NCBI GenBank assembly: GCA_025450475.1
Contig: JANWHJ010000090.1
Location: forward strand, 1 to 6,078
Origin: Nitrososphaera sp.
GTDB lineage: Archaea; Thermoproteota; Nitrososphaeria; Nitrososphaerales; Nitrososphaeraceae
Direction of reading: 5' to 3'
DNA length: 6,078 nucleotides
Both the position numbers and the translations under genes were made by a program. Shown here piece after piece: positions 1 to 5,751 of the stretch; positions within the stretch are counted from its first letter, which is position 1; the number at the start of each line of letters is the position of its first letter. The notes below the pieces were generated by a model. The model saw only the letters and a program-made list of their open reading frames with translations. It made no database searches and was not told where the DNA came from.

Positions 1-749
1 ACCGTCTCGCCTTCACCTGGCTTGAACACCCCGTATCTTTCGAGCTGCTTGCCGGTTACGTCAAACAAAAAGTGCCACGACTTCATCGGCAATCCGAACC
101 GGTCAAAGTTCATTATTGGCTCTTCCATGATTTCCCTTGCTTCAGAGTTGGATATTTTTTCAGCAAGCTCGGGGAACAGAAGCTTCACAAGCGCTGATGG
201 GCGGTTTACATCTATTGTCCCGTACTTCTCTGTGGTGATCAGGAGCGGCTCTCTGACCACGACGTTGCGCCAGTCAAGGTCGACTATCGCCGGCTGGTTG
301 TTTTCGCCTGACTTTTGCAGCACGTACTTTGCAATTATCGGCTTAAACTCTGTCGTCAAGGCAATCTGTGCCCTTTCGGGATAGCCCTTGACCGTGGCAA
401 AGTACCTTAATGAGGCGTTCTCTATTATTACAGGGCTCTTATTCTCTGTCAAGATCGCGTTGTTTATCGCCTGTATCACTCTGCCAATCCCGCTTTTATC
501 GGTGCTGCTGAACGTGCCATTTGCCGTAAAGTCAATACGCTTGTTCATGCCGTCAAGAAGGCTTGCAAGCGAGCCGCCACGCGGATATTTGATCTCGATG
601 AATCTTACACCGTCAAATTCAGCTTTGGACCTGTCCACGTCAGGGAGGAGCAGCGCGTCAAGCTGGTTTGCATAAGCCTGGCTTGAAAAGCCGAAGAACA
701 GCAGCGCCGTCATCACAAACGACAGAGCTATTGCTTGGCTTTTTTTCAC
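1..749 (-). CDS. Secreted or membrane-anchored protein of unknown function, thaumarchaeal-type (3' end cut off by window)
   Basis: An open minus-strand frame runs without a stop to the left edge, so the C-terminus is missing. I chose the GTG at 749 because it gives a textbook signal peptide: VKKSQ, then a hydrophobic core (IALSFVMTALLFFGF), then SSQAYA followed by N, a signal peptidase I-like AxA site after residue 27. An in-frame ATG at 812 would add 21 mostly charged residues (MREDKKAPEK and on), making a signal anchor instead; a TATA-like CCTAAAAGTA around 824-832 would place transcription start near 800, inside that extension, which favours GTG. The mature part begins NQLDALLLPDVDRSKAEFD, is mixed alpha/beta in character and has no cysteines or repeats in the visible part. 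It resembles, from memory, conserved hypothetical exported proteins of ammonia-oxidising archaea; I recognise no catalytic motif. It lies downstream of glutamine synthetase on the same strand, 190 bases away, so it probably has its own promoter. Confidence 0.8.
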   Translation of the reverse strand, partial: MKKSQAIALSFVMTALLFFGFSSQAYANQLDALLLPDVDRSKAEFDGVRFIEIKYPRGGSLASLLDGMNKRIDFTANGTFSSTDKSGIGRVIQAINNAILTENKSPVIIENASLRYFATVKGYPERAQIALTTEFKPIIAKYVLQKSGENNQPAIVDLDWRNVVVREPLLITTEKYGTIDVNRPSALVKLLFPELAEKISNSEAREIMEEPIMNFDRFGLPMKSWHFLFDVTGKQLERYGVFKPGEGET

Positions 750-831
750 GTATATTATGTGAACCTGCTTTCCCTTATCACTTTTTTCCGGCGCTTTCTT
801 GTCCTCTCTCATGCACGCGTTTACTTTTAGG

Positions 832-848
832 ACTCTCTTTCAGAGAGT
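832..848. repeat. Perfect 7-bp inverted repeat upstream of the secreted-protein gene
   Basis: ACTCTCT, a TTC spacer, then AGAGAGT form a perfect 7-bp dyad. In the minus orientation it stands directly upstream of a TATA-like CCTAAAAGTA, the place where an archaeal activator or the BRE region would lie for the gene reading leftwards. No T-run follows it on either strand, so it does not look like a terminator for glutamine synthetase. The rest of the 750-939 gap shows no other clear structure. A regulator-binding role is inference. Confidence 0.4.
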
Positions 849-939
849 ATCTGCAAACCATAATGCTCTCTGTGACCCGTTTTCAAACTGGGCAGCGTGC
901 ATGTACTTTCGGGCGGCGAGATATGCATTTCACAGGGGG

Positions 940-2427
940 TTAGACGTCGGCGTACATTGAGAACTCGTGCGGGTGCGGCCGCACCGCAAGTTCGACGTGT
1001 TCTTTTTCTTCGTGTTCTGCTATCCTGCTTATGGTCTCGCTATCAAATATCGGCTTTAGGAATGCATTGTCGCTTTCCAGCTCTTCATAAGCTTCTCTCA
1101 GACTCGCCGGTAGCTGTGTTATTCCAAGCTCCCGTCTTCTCTTAGGGCTCATCTTGAAAATGTCTTCGTTCACCGGCTTGCCGATATCCTTCTTTTTCTT
1201 GATGCCATCAAGGCCTGCAGCAAGCACTGCCGAGAACGCAAGGTACGGGTTGCATGACGGGTCCGGCGCTCTGAACTCGATGCGCTTCAGATTTGCAAAT
1301 CGTTGGCCCTTATAGTGCGCGGGGATCCTGATTATCGCCGACCTGTTGCCGGTGCTCCATGCAACATAAACGGGAGCTTCGTACCCGGGCACAAGCCTCC
1401 TGTATGAGTTTGTGGTCGGTGCCACAATCGCTGCAAGGGCGCGTGCGTGCTCTATGATTCCACCACCGAAATAGCGTGCGGTCTGAGACATTTCGGCGTA
1501 TTCGTCTGCGGAATCGTAGAAAAGGTTCTTGCCCTTGTTCCACAGGCTCACGTTGACGTGCATTCCGGAGCCGTTGTCAAGCGCGATAGGCTTTGGCATC
1601 ATGGTCGCGATCATGTTATGCTTTTTTGCGATGTTCTTGACAATGTACTTGTAACTTTGGACAGCATCAGCAGCGTTGACTAGCGTGTCAAAGCGGATGT
1701 CTATCTCGCACTGGCCGGCGGTTGCCACTTCGTGGTGGTGCGCGTCGCACAATATTCCAAAGTTGTTGCTGAGCACATCGACGCATTCGTTGCGATACTC
1801 CATCAAGGTGTCGCCGGGTGCACTGGGCAAATAACCCTCTTTCAACCGAAGGGCGTAGCCGACACTGTCGGTGGACCACGGCGCCTCCTTAGACTGGATG
1901 TGGTAACTCTGGCCCTGGTACGGGGTCATTGTGTTGACCTCTAACTTGTCAAACACGAAAAACTCTACTTCCGGCCCCCAGTAAGACGTGTCAAAGCCCT
2001 GCTCGGTGAGGTGCTTTTCTGCCCTCTTTGCGATGCCGCGCGGATCTCGAGGGAACGTCTCCCGTTTTGAACCGCCGCTCAGGATATCGCAGATCAATCT
2101 TGCGGTGGGTGTCGCGATCCAGGGCACAGTTGCAAACGTGGATGGATCGGGTCTTATGATTAGATCTGACTCATGGATCTCGGTAAAGCCGCGGATCGAC
2201 GAGCCGTCGAGCTTTGGCAGGCCGTCAGTGAAGTCATCCGTCCTGAACATCTTGGAATCCATCGTGGTGTGGTGGAACCGGCCAAACAGCCCGGTAAACT
2301 GCAAGTCGAGGAACTTAATCTTGTCCTCCTTGAGTCGCCGCATCACTTGGCCGGCGGTGAATGTTTGCTGCTCGATCTTGCCGTCAATCAATTTATAAGG
2401 CAACTGGAATACCTCATCAGTAGGCAC
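940..2427 (-). CDS. glnA: Glutamine synthetase, type I (GlnA)
   Basis: This 495-residue cytosolic enzyme joins ammonia to glutamate using ATP, the main entry of ammonium into organic nitrogen. Family signatures appear in order: DGSSIRGF (74-81) in the N-terminal beta-grasp domain, GPEVEF (151-156) with metal ligands E153 and E155, HHHEVATAGQCEID (230-243) with E233 and E241, the ATP/glutamate-site NGSGMHVN (285-292) with H290, APTTNSYRRLVPGYEAP (336-352) with the glutamate-binding loop, NRSAIIRIP (361-369), and KRIEFRAPD (381-389). The position of the adenylylated tyrosine of bacterial GSI-beta enzymes (NLYDLPP) is here DIFKMSP, with F424, so adenylylation control is not expected. Length is somewhat above a typical 440-470. 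The start is a GTG at 2427 with no Shine-Dalgarno motif; CTTAAAG at 2449-2455 is about 26 bases upstream, fitting a leaderless transcript. It is divergent from the GINS gene across 40 bases. Function is secure; start is likely. Confidence 0.96.
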   Translation of the reverse strand: MPTDEVFQLPYKLIDGKIEQQTFTAGQVMRRLKEDKIKFLDLQFTGLFGRFHHTTMDSKMFRTDDFTDGLPKLDGSSIRGFTEIHESDLIIRPDPSTFATVPWIATPTARLICDILSGGSKRETFPRDPRGIAKRAEKHLTEQGFDTSYWGPEVEFFVFDKLEVNTMTPYQGQSYHIQSKEAPWSTDSVGYALRLKEGYLPSAPGDTLMEYRNECVDVLSNNFGILCDAHHHEVATAGQCEIDIRFDTLVNAADAVQSYKYIVKNIAKKHNMIATMMPKPIALDNGSGMHVNVSLWNKGKNLFYDSADEYAEMSQTARYFGGGIIEHARALAAIVAPTTNSYRRLVPGYEAPVYVAWSTGNRSAIIRIPAHYKGQRFANLKRIEFRAPDPSCNPYLAFSAVLAAGLDGIKKKKDIGKPVNEDIFKMSPKRRRELGITQLPASLREAYEELESDNAFLKPIFDSETISRIAEHEEKEHVELAVRPHPHEFSMYADV

Positions 2428-2467
2428 TAAAACTCTATAATTTAAGGCTTTAAGAGTGATCTAAAAA
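2428..2467. promoter_or_regulatory. Compact divergent promoter shared by glutamine synthetase and GINS genes
   Basis: Only 40 bases separate the two start codons. On the plus strand CTATAATTTAAG (2434-2445) is centred about 28 bases before the GINS ATG. On the minus strand CTTAAAG (2449-2455) is centred about 25 bases before the glnA GTG. Both distances match an archaeal TATA box driving a leaderless mRNA. The two boxes are adjacent within the same AT-rich core, which also carries TTTAAG twice (2441-2446 and 2449-2454). Assignment is from pattern and spacing only. Confidence 0.6.
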
Positions 2468-3061
2468 ATGTCGACAGCTGACCCGCAAAATTGGAGCGAA
2501 ATGGACGCCGGGACAAGCGGCAACCTCGACCTCAAGGATGTTTTCAAGCTGTTGAAAAAAGAAATCGAAGCGCCGTCGCTGCAGGCAATCGAGCCGGATA
2601 CCTTCCAAAATATAGCAGCTTCGCTCGGTAACCTGAAGGGGCAGGGCTACGAAGGCATCGAGGCAAAGGTTAGGGACCGTATGATAGAACTGCTCGGTGC
2701 CGCGGCGCGATTATTGCTAGAGACGAGGCAAACAAAAATCCGCGTGGACCAGTCGCTTGACTATTCAAAGCTCACCGACGAGGAGAAATACATGCTTGAC
2801 GGCAAGCGCGAATACGAAGGCAGGATGAGCGAGATCGTTGCTGCCACTGTCAAGGGAAGGCCAAAGGTACTTGAGTCGATATCCGCGAGAATGAGATCAA
2901 AGCAAATAGTGGTGAGGTTCTTGAAGACGACGGAGGCCTTCGTTGGAGTAGATATGAGCAAATATGGGCCTTTCCAGCAAGAAGACGTTGCGTCGTTGCC
3001 TTTTGAAAACGCGCGCTCGATAATCGAAGGTGGCGCAGCAGTTGAAGTACACGTCGAATAA
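2468..3061 (+). CDS. GINS complex subunit, archaeal Gins51 type
   Basis: This 197-residue protein looks like a subunit of the GINS complex, which binds MCM helicase and the RecJ/Cdc45 homologue at archaeal replication forks. The N-terminal part (about 20-130) is helical and charged, with LTDEEKYML (102-110) typical of the GINS A domain. The C-terminal 50 residues form the small B domain: VVRFLKTTEAFVGVDMSKYG (148-167), then PFQQEDVASLP (168-178) and NARSIIEGGAAVEV (181-194), the usual FxG.D...YGPF..xDV..LP..NA..li..g pattern. An A domain followed by a B domain is the Gins51 (Sld5/Psf1-like) order; Gins23 has the reverse. The ATG at 2468 lies 28 bases after a TATA-like box; M12 is a possible later start. 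A membrane-protein gene follows after 35 bases on the same strand. I am confident of GINS, and fairly confident of the 51 class from domain order. Confidence 0.82.
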   Translation: MSTADPQNWSEMDAGTSGNLDLKDVFKLLKKEIEAPSLQAIEPDTFQNIAASLGNLKGQGYEGIEAKVRDRMIELLGAAARLLLETRQTKIRVDQSLDYSKLTDEEKYMLDGKREYEGRMSEIVAATVKGRPKVLESISARMRSKQIVVRFLKTTEAFVGVDMSKYGPFQQEDVASLPFENARSIIEGGAAVEVHVE

Positions 3062-3096
3062 GCAAATAAATACCTAATTTGCGATCATACGATCGT

Positions 3097-3381
3097 TTGG
3101 TCCACCTAGGCATCGACATAGACCAATTCATTCTGCTCACGATCTATCCTGCGGCCGCGTTCTTCGCGGTAGGGTTCATCGCCAAGAAGACCAAGATGCA
3201 GGCCACAAAATCATATCTCTTGCAGGCGTTGGCGTGCATCGCTTTTTCGATCGCATACTTTACAGCCGTGCCAAACGGAGGCGCTCAGGGACTTGCGATA
3301 GTACTGGGGATGTTTGGCGCGCTGTTGCTATTCATGGCAAGGAAACAAAAGATACAACAGCCAGAGCAACAGAGTATCTAA
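3097..3381 (+). CDS. Small membrane protein with three predicted helices, function unknown
   Basis: A 94-residue hydrophobic protein with three membrane stretches: IDQFILLTIYPAAAFFAVGF, then SYLLQALACIAFSIAYFTAV, then GLAIVLGMFGALLLFMA, followed by a polar tail rich in K and Q (RKQKIQQPEQQ). The lysine-rich loop AKKTKMQATK between helices 1 and 2 suggests that loop faces the cytoplasm. No ATG or GTG start is available; the choices are TTG at 3079 and TTG at 3097. I prefer 3097 because AAATAAATA (3064-3072) is then about 28 bases upstream, the leaderless spacing seen elsewhere in this window. It follows the GINS gene closely and could also be read through from it, but nothing ties it to replication. 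Its stop overlaps the end of the convergent 59-residue gene by four bases. I do not recognise a named family. Confidence 0.65.
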   Translation: MVHLGIDIDQFILLTIYPAAAFFAVGFIAKKTKMQATKSYLLQALACIAFSIAYFTAVPNGGAQGLAIVLGMFGALLLFMARKQKIQQPEQQSI

Positions 3382-3557
3382 CGCAGATTCAACATCCTGT
3401 TTGCCTGTTCGATCCTGCTATCCATCAGGCCCTCGATCCAAGAGTGGAACTCGCGCTCGGCCACTTCAAAAGTGCAGTTGTTCTTCCTCATGTACTTTTG
3501 GACAAACTTTACCTTGGTCCAAAGATATGCCAACTCGTCGCCGTCATCGAGACTCAT
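3378..3557 (-). CDS. Small acidic-start hypothetical protein, 59 residues
   Basis: A short minus-strand ATG frame encodes MSLDDGDELAYLWTKVKFVQ, then a basic KYMRKNNCTFE segment and a helical tail (VAEREFHSWIEGLMDSRIEQ, ending ANRMLNLR). The protein is soluble, likely mostly helical, with one cysteine and no signal peptide or known motif. Support for it being real: it fills a stretch with no other convincing gene, the amino-acid makeup is protein-like (three aromatic residues in the first helix, amphipathic spacing), and ACTTTAAG on the minus strand at about 3587-3594 lies roughly 33 bases upstream of the ATG as a TATA-like box. It meets the membrane-protein gene tail-to-tail with a four-base overlap and is head-to-head with the short-chain dehydrogenase gene. 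It looks like one of the small conserved hypothetical proteins of ammonia-oxidising archaea, but I cannot name a function. Confidence 0.68.
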   Translation of the reverse strand: MSLDDGDELAYLWTKVKFVQKYMRKNNCTFEVAEREFHSWIEGLMDSRIEQANRMLNLR

Positions 3558-3647
3558 ATCACAAACCTACGAACGTGAACATCGTACTTAAAGTTGACGC
3601 CTATTGGCAAAAGCATATTACGACGTGCAAAACTCGATGATGACGTA
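3558..3647. promoter_or_regulatory. Divergent promoter region between the 59-residue gene and the SDR gene
   Basis: Ninety bases hold two AT-rich boxes. TACTTAAAGT (3584-3593) is nearly self-complementary and sits about 31 bases ahead of the minus-strand ATG at 3557, so it may serve that gene. CATATTA (3614-3620) is centred about 31 bases before the dehydrogenase ATG at 3648. Neither start has a clear Shine-Dalgarno motif. Box assignments are by spacing only. Confidence 0.4.
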
Positions 3648-4388
3648 ATGATTAAGGGCAAAGTTGCGGCAATCACAGGAGCGAGCAGCGGAATAGGCTA
3701 CGCCACCGCCCTTGCGTTGTCAAAAGCCGGCGCCAAGATTGCGGCGGGCGCAAGGCGCATGGACAGGCTCGAGTCGCTGCAGAGCGAGATCGTCAAGGCT
3801 GGCGGGGAAATCCTCATCCACAAGCTGGACGTCACGAAAAAGGCCGAGTGCGACACATTTGTTGATGCCGCTGTAAAAAAGTGGGGAGCCTTGGACATTC
3901 TCGTCAACAACGCCGGCCTTATGCCACTGAGCTTTTTCAAGAACCTAAAGATCGACGAATGGGATCGGATGATCGACGTCAACATCAAGGGGTTGCTCTA
4001 TTGCACTGCCGCAGTTATCACCCACATGCTGGCCAAGAAATCAGGGCATATAGTCAACATTTCTTCGGTGGCCGGGAGAGTAGTTTTCCCGGCAGGGAGC
4101 GTCTACTGCGCGACAAAACATGCTGTTGCGGCGCTCAGCGAAGGCTTGAGACAGGAGTTCAGTGCAAGGTCAAACATCCGCGTGACATGTATCGAACCGG
4201 GTGTGGTTGCGACCGAGCTTACAAACACTATTACCGAAAAGGCGCTGGAAAAATTTGTCGAGTCGGTGAAGCAGATGGAGGCGTTGCAGGCGGAAGACAT
4301 CGCAAACGCGATCCTCTTCGCGGTCGAGTCGCCTGCCCACATGAACGTGAACGAGATACTCATAAGACCGACGACGCAGGAGCGGTAG
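3648..4388 (+). CDS. Short-chain dehydrogenase/reductase (classical SDR, YdfG / clavulanate-dehydrogenase-like)
   Basis: A 246-residue soluble NAD(P)-dependent oxidoreductase with a full classical SDR set: cofactor-binding TGASSGIG (10-17), D61 in LDV, NNAG (87-90), catalytic N112, S140 in NISSVAG, Y153 and K157 in YCATK, and the PG motif (184-185). GARR at 34-37, at the end of the second strand, places R36/R37 where NADP-preferring members bind the 2'-phosphate, so NADP(H) is the likely cofactor. The C-terminus LQAEDIANAI and NEILIRPTTQ is characteristic of the subgroup with YdfG-type 3-hydroxy acid dehydrogenases and clavulanate dehydrogenase; the physiological substrate cannot be read from the sequence. 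I start at ATG 3648 because it puts MIKGKVAAITG at the usual N-terminus; an upstream in-frame TTG at 3594 would add 18 non-family residues. The gene ends two bases before the convergent 52-residue gene. This subgroup is common in bacteria, so an ancient transfer is possible but not shown. Confidence 0.93.
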   Translation: MIKGKVAAITGASSGIGYATALALSKAGAKIAAGARRMDRLESLQSEIVKAGGEILIHKLDVTKKAECDTFVDAAVKKWGALDILVNNAGLMPLSFFKNLKIDEWDRMIDVNIKGLLYCTAAVITHMLAKKSGHIVNISSVAGRVVFPAGSVYCATKHAVAALSEGLRQEFSARSNIRVTCIEPGVVATELTNTITEKALEKFVESVKQMEALQAEDIANAILFAVESPAHMNVNEILIRPTTQER

Positions 4389-4390
4389 GG

Positions 4391-4549
4391 CTAGGATGAA
4401 TCGTTATCTTCGAAAACGTCGACGTGTCTTCTCATGCTGTGGGTCTTGATGTACTTTAGCAGCTCGTCGTGATCCTCTTGCCGGAAATAACGCTTCATCC
4501 TCTCTAACGTAGCGTCGTCATAAAGATGGTAGTTCTTTTCCTCCGGCAT
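4391..4549 (-). CDS. Small charged hypothetical protein, 52 residues
   Basis: A short minus-strand ATG frame encodes MPEEKNYHLYDDATLERMKR, continuing YFRQEDHDELLKYIKTHSMR and ending RHVDVFEDNDSS. It is rich in charged and aromatic residues, soluble, likely two helices with an acidic tail, and has no cysteine, signal peptide or known motif. It fills the only space between the dehydrogenase and the flavoprotein genes, begins about 29 bases from a strong TATA-like box (leaderless spacing) and ends two bases from the dehydrogenase stop. The H..YI.TH and YFR segments give a small histidine cluster, but no spacing that I would call a metal site. Being head-to-head with the flavoprotein gene on a shared promoter suggests co-expression; a partner or regulator role is inference. 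I do not recognise the family. Confidence 0.66.
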   Translation of the reverse strand: MPEEKNYHLYDDATLERMKRYFRQEDHDELLKYIKTHSMRRHVDVFEDNDSS

Positions 4550-4608
4550 ACTCTAATGACGCACGCATCACTAAAAAGTTTTTACGTGGTATTCGGTTCT
4601 TCCTGCTG
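4550..4608. promoter_or_regulatory. Near-symmetric bidirectional promoter around the palindromic box TAAAAAGTTTTTA
   Basis: The 59-base gap between two divergent ATGs has a 13-base odd palindrome, TAAAAA-G-TTTTTA (4572-4584), almost exactly at its middle: the central G at 4578 is 31 bases from the plus-strand ATG and 29 from the minus-strand ATG. A single AT box at that place would put transcription starts within a few bases of each ATG on both strands, that is, two leaderless transcripts from one box. No Shine-Dalgarno motif precedes either start. Confidence 0.6.
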
Positions 4609-5751
4609 ATGAGCAAGCGAATTTTGATCCTTGGGGCAGGCTTTGGCGGCTTAGCGGCGGCCACTGAGCTTCGAAAAGGCCTCGATCATGACCACCATGT
4701 CACCATATTGGACAGGAAAAGGTCGTTTATGATGGGGCTTGTGAAGCTGTGGATATTGGAGGGAAGCAGGCGGCTCGAAGATTCCCAAACGCCGCTTGAC
4801 GGGCTGAAGGCAAAGGGGATCGAATACCTCAACGATGAGGTGACAATGATAGACACCACGTCAAACCAAGTGCAGGCAAAAGACCACGGCTGGATCAAAT
4901 ATGATTACCTAATAGTTGCTCTCGGCGCCGAGCTTGTTCCCGACAGGATAGCCGGGTTTGTCGGTAGGGGTTATAATCTCTACGACGCGCAGCAGGTTCC
5001 AAAACTGCGAGACAGGCTGCTGGAGCTAAAACGCGGCAGTGTTGCGGTCACGATAATGGGTATGCCCTACAAATGCCCTCCGGCGCCGTACGAGGCTTCA
5101 ATGATAATCGACAGCTTATTGTCAAGTAGGGGCACAAGAAGCTCTGTCGACATAGACATATACTCGCCAGCCCCGGTGGCGCTGCCTGTAGCCGGGCCGC
5201 AGGTGAGCGCAAGTATCATTGAAACATTATCGCAGCGCGGCATAAGATTCAACCCGTCGCACAAGCTAAGATCGGTCTCTGACAGACTAGAATTTGAGAA
5301 TGGCAATTTGGTAGACTATGATGTGCTTGTCGGCATACCGCCCCACAGGGCTCCAGAAGTGGTTACGAGGTCCGGCTTAGTAGAAGGCGATTGGGTGGTA
5401 GTAGACAGGAGCACGATGAAGACCCGCTTTGCGAACGTCTTTGCCATAGGGGATGTGACAGAGATAAGGGTGGGCAACGTAGGCCTGCCCAAGGCCGGCA
5501 TATTTGCCGAGGAGCAGGGCAAGGTAGCGGCCAAGCAGATCATCAGTGAACTTAGCGGCAAGCCGGCAAACGCGGCTTTTGCCGGTCAGGGATATTGTTT
5601 CATGGAAGTAGGCAACAGACGCGCGGGCTACCTCGAAGCCGACTTTTTCAACCCTGCTGGACCGATAATTAGGTTGGAGGCCCCTTCTGAACAGAATTTC
5701 CAGAAAAAACAGGATTTTGAAATAACCAGGGTAAAAGAGTGGCTACTGTGA
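4609..5751 (+). CDS. FAD-dependent oxidoreductase of the sulfide:quinone oxidoreductase (SQR)-like family
   Basis: A 380-residue flavoprotein of the two-dinucleotide-binding-domain fold. Visible motifs: N-terminal FAD site ILGAGFGG (7-14) with acidic D35 ending the second strand, YDYLIVALGA (98-107), PYKCPPAPYE (153-162), the second FAD motif FAIGD (278-282), and LPKAGIFAEEQGKVAA (293-308), typical of SQR-like proteins. C156 and C330 (in GYCFMEVG) are its only cysteines and fall where the redox-active pair of SQRs is expected; the third cysteine of some SQRs, near 124, is absent. The family oxidises sulfide or related low-potential donors, passing electrons via FAD to membrane quinone; there is no transmembrane helix, and the C-terminus (KKQDFEITRVKEWLL) could be an amphipathic membrane contact. 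NADH dehydrogenase-2 or another donor cannot be excluded. ATG 4609 fits the promoter spacing. It overlaps the convergent membrane-protein gene by nine bases. Confidence 0.88.
   Translation: MSKRILILGAGFGGLAAATELRKGLDHDHHVTILDRKRSFMMGLVKLWILEGSRRLEDSQTPLDGLKAKGIEYLNDEVTMIDTTSNQVQAKDHGWIKYDYLIVALGAELVPDRIAGFVGRGYNLYDAQQVPKLRDRLLELKRGSVAVTIMGMPYKCPPAPYEASMIIDSLLSSRGTRSSVDIDIYSPAPVALPVAGPQVSASIIETLSQRGIRFNPSHKLRSVSDRLEFENGNLVDYDVLVGIPPHRAPEVVTRSGLVEGDWVVVDRSTMKTRFANVFAIGDVTEIRVGNVGLPKAGIFAEEQGKVAAKQIISELSGKPANAAFAGQGYCFMEVGNRRAGYLEADFFNPAGPIIRLEAPSEQNFQKKQDFEITRVKEWLL

Noticed and set aside
740..746. Run of seven T as a plus-strand terminator
   Set aside because: No plus-strand gene ends upstream; on the minus strand the run encodes the lysines of the signal peptide n-region.
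22..943. Plus-strand open frames of 90-120 residues at the left end
   Set aside because: They lie opposite a continuous minus-strand frame with a signal peptide and normal amino-acid makeup; their own products are serine/arginine-rich and motif-free, typical of antisense shadow.
1988..2430. Plus-strand open frames opposite the first part of glutamine synthetase
   Set aside because: The minus strand carries unmistakable glutamine synthetase motifs through this region; the opposite frames have no recognisable features.
3089..3096. Palindrome ACGATCGT near the start of the small membrane protein
   Set aside because: An 8-bp self-complementary word next to other GATC words is within chance expectation and lies inside or at the edge of possible coding sequence.
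3234..3640. Plus-strand frames running through 3382-3557 as possible genes
   Set aside because: Their products are rich in Cys, Arg and Ser without structure, while the minus-strand 59-residue frame is protein-like and fits the gap exactly.
3637..3643. ATGATGA as a C box of a C/D guide RNA
   Set aside because: It directly precedes a start codon, and I could not find a properly spaced D, C' and D' set.
3594..3647. TTG at 3594 as start of the short-chain dehydrogenase
   Set aside because: The extra 18 residues precede the normal SDR N-terminus, and the ATG at 3648 has a TATA-like box at suitable distance.
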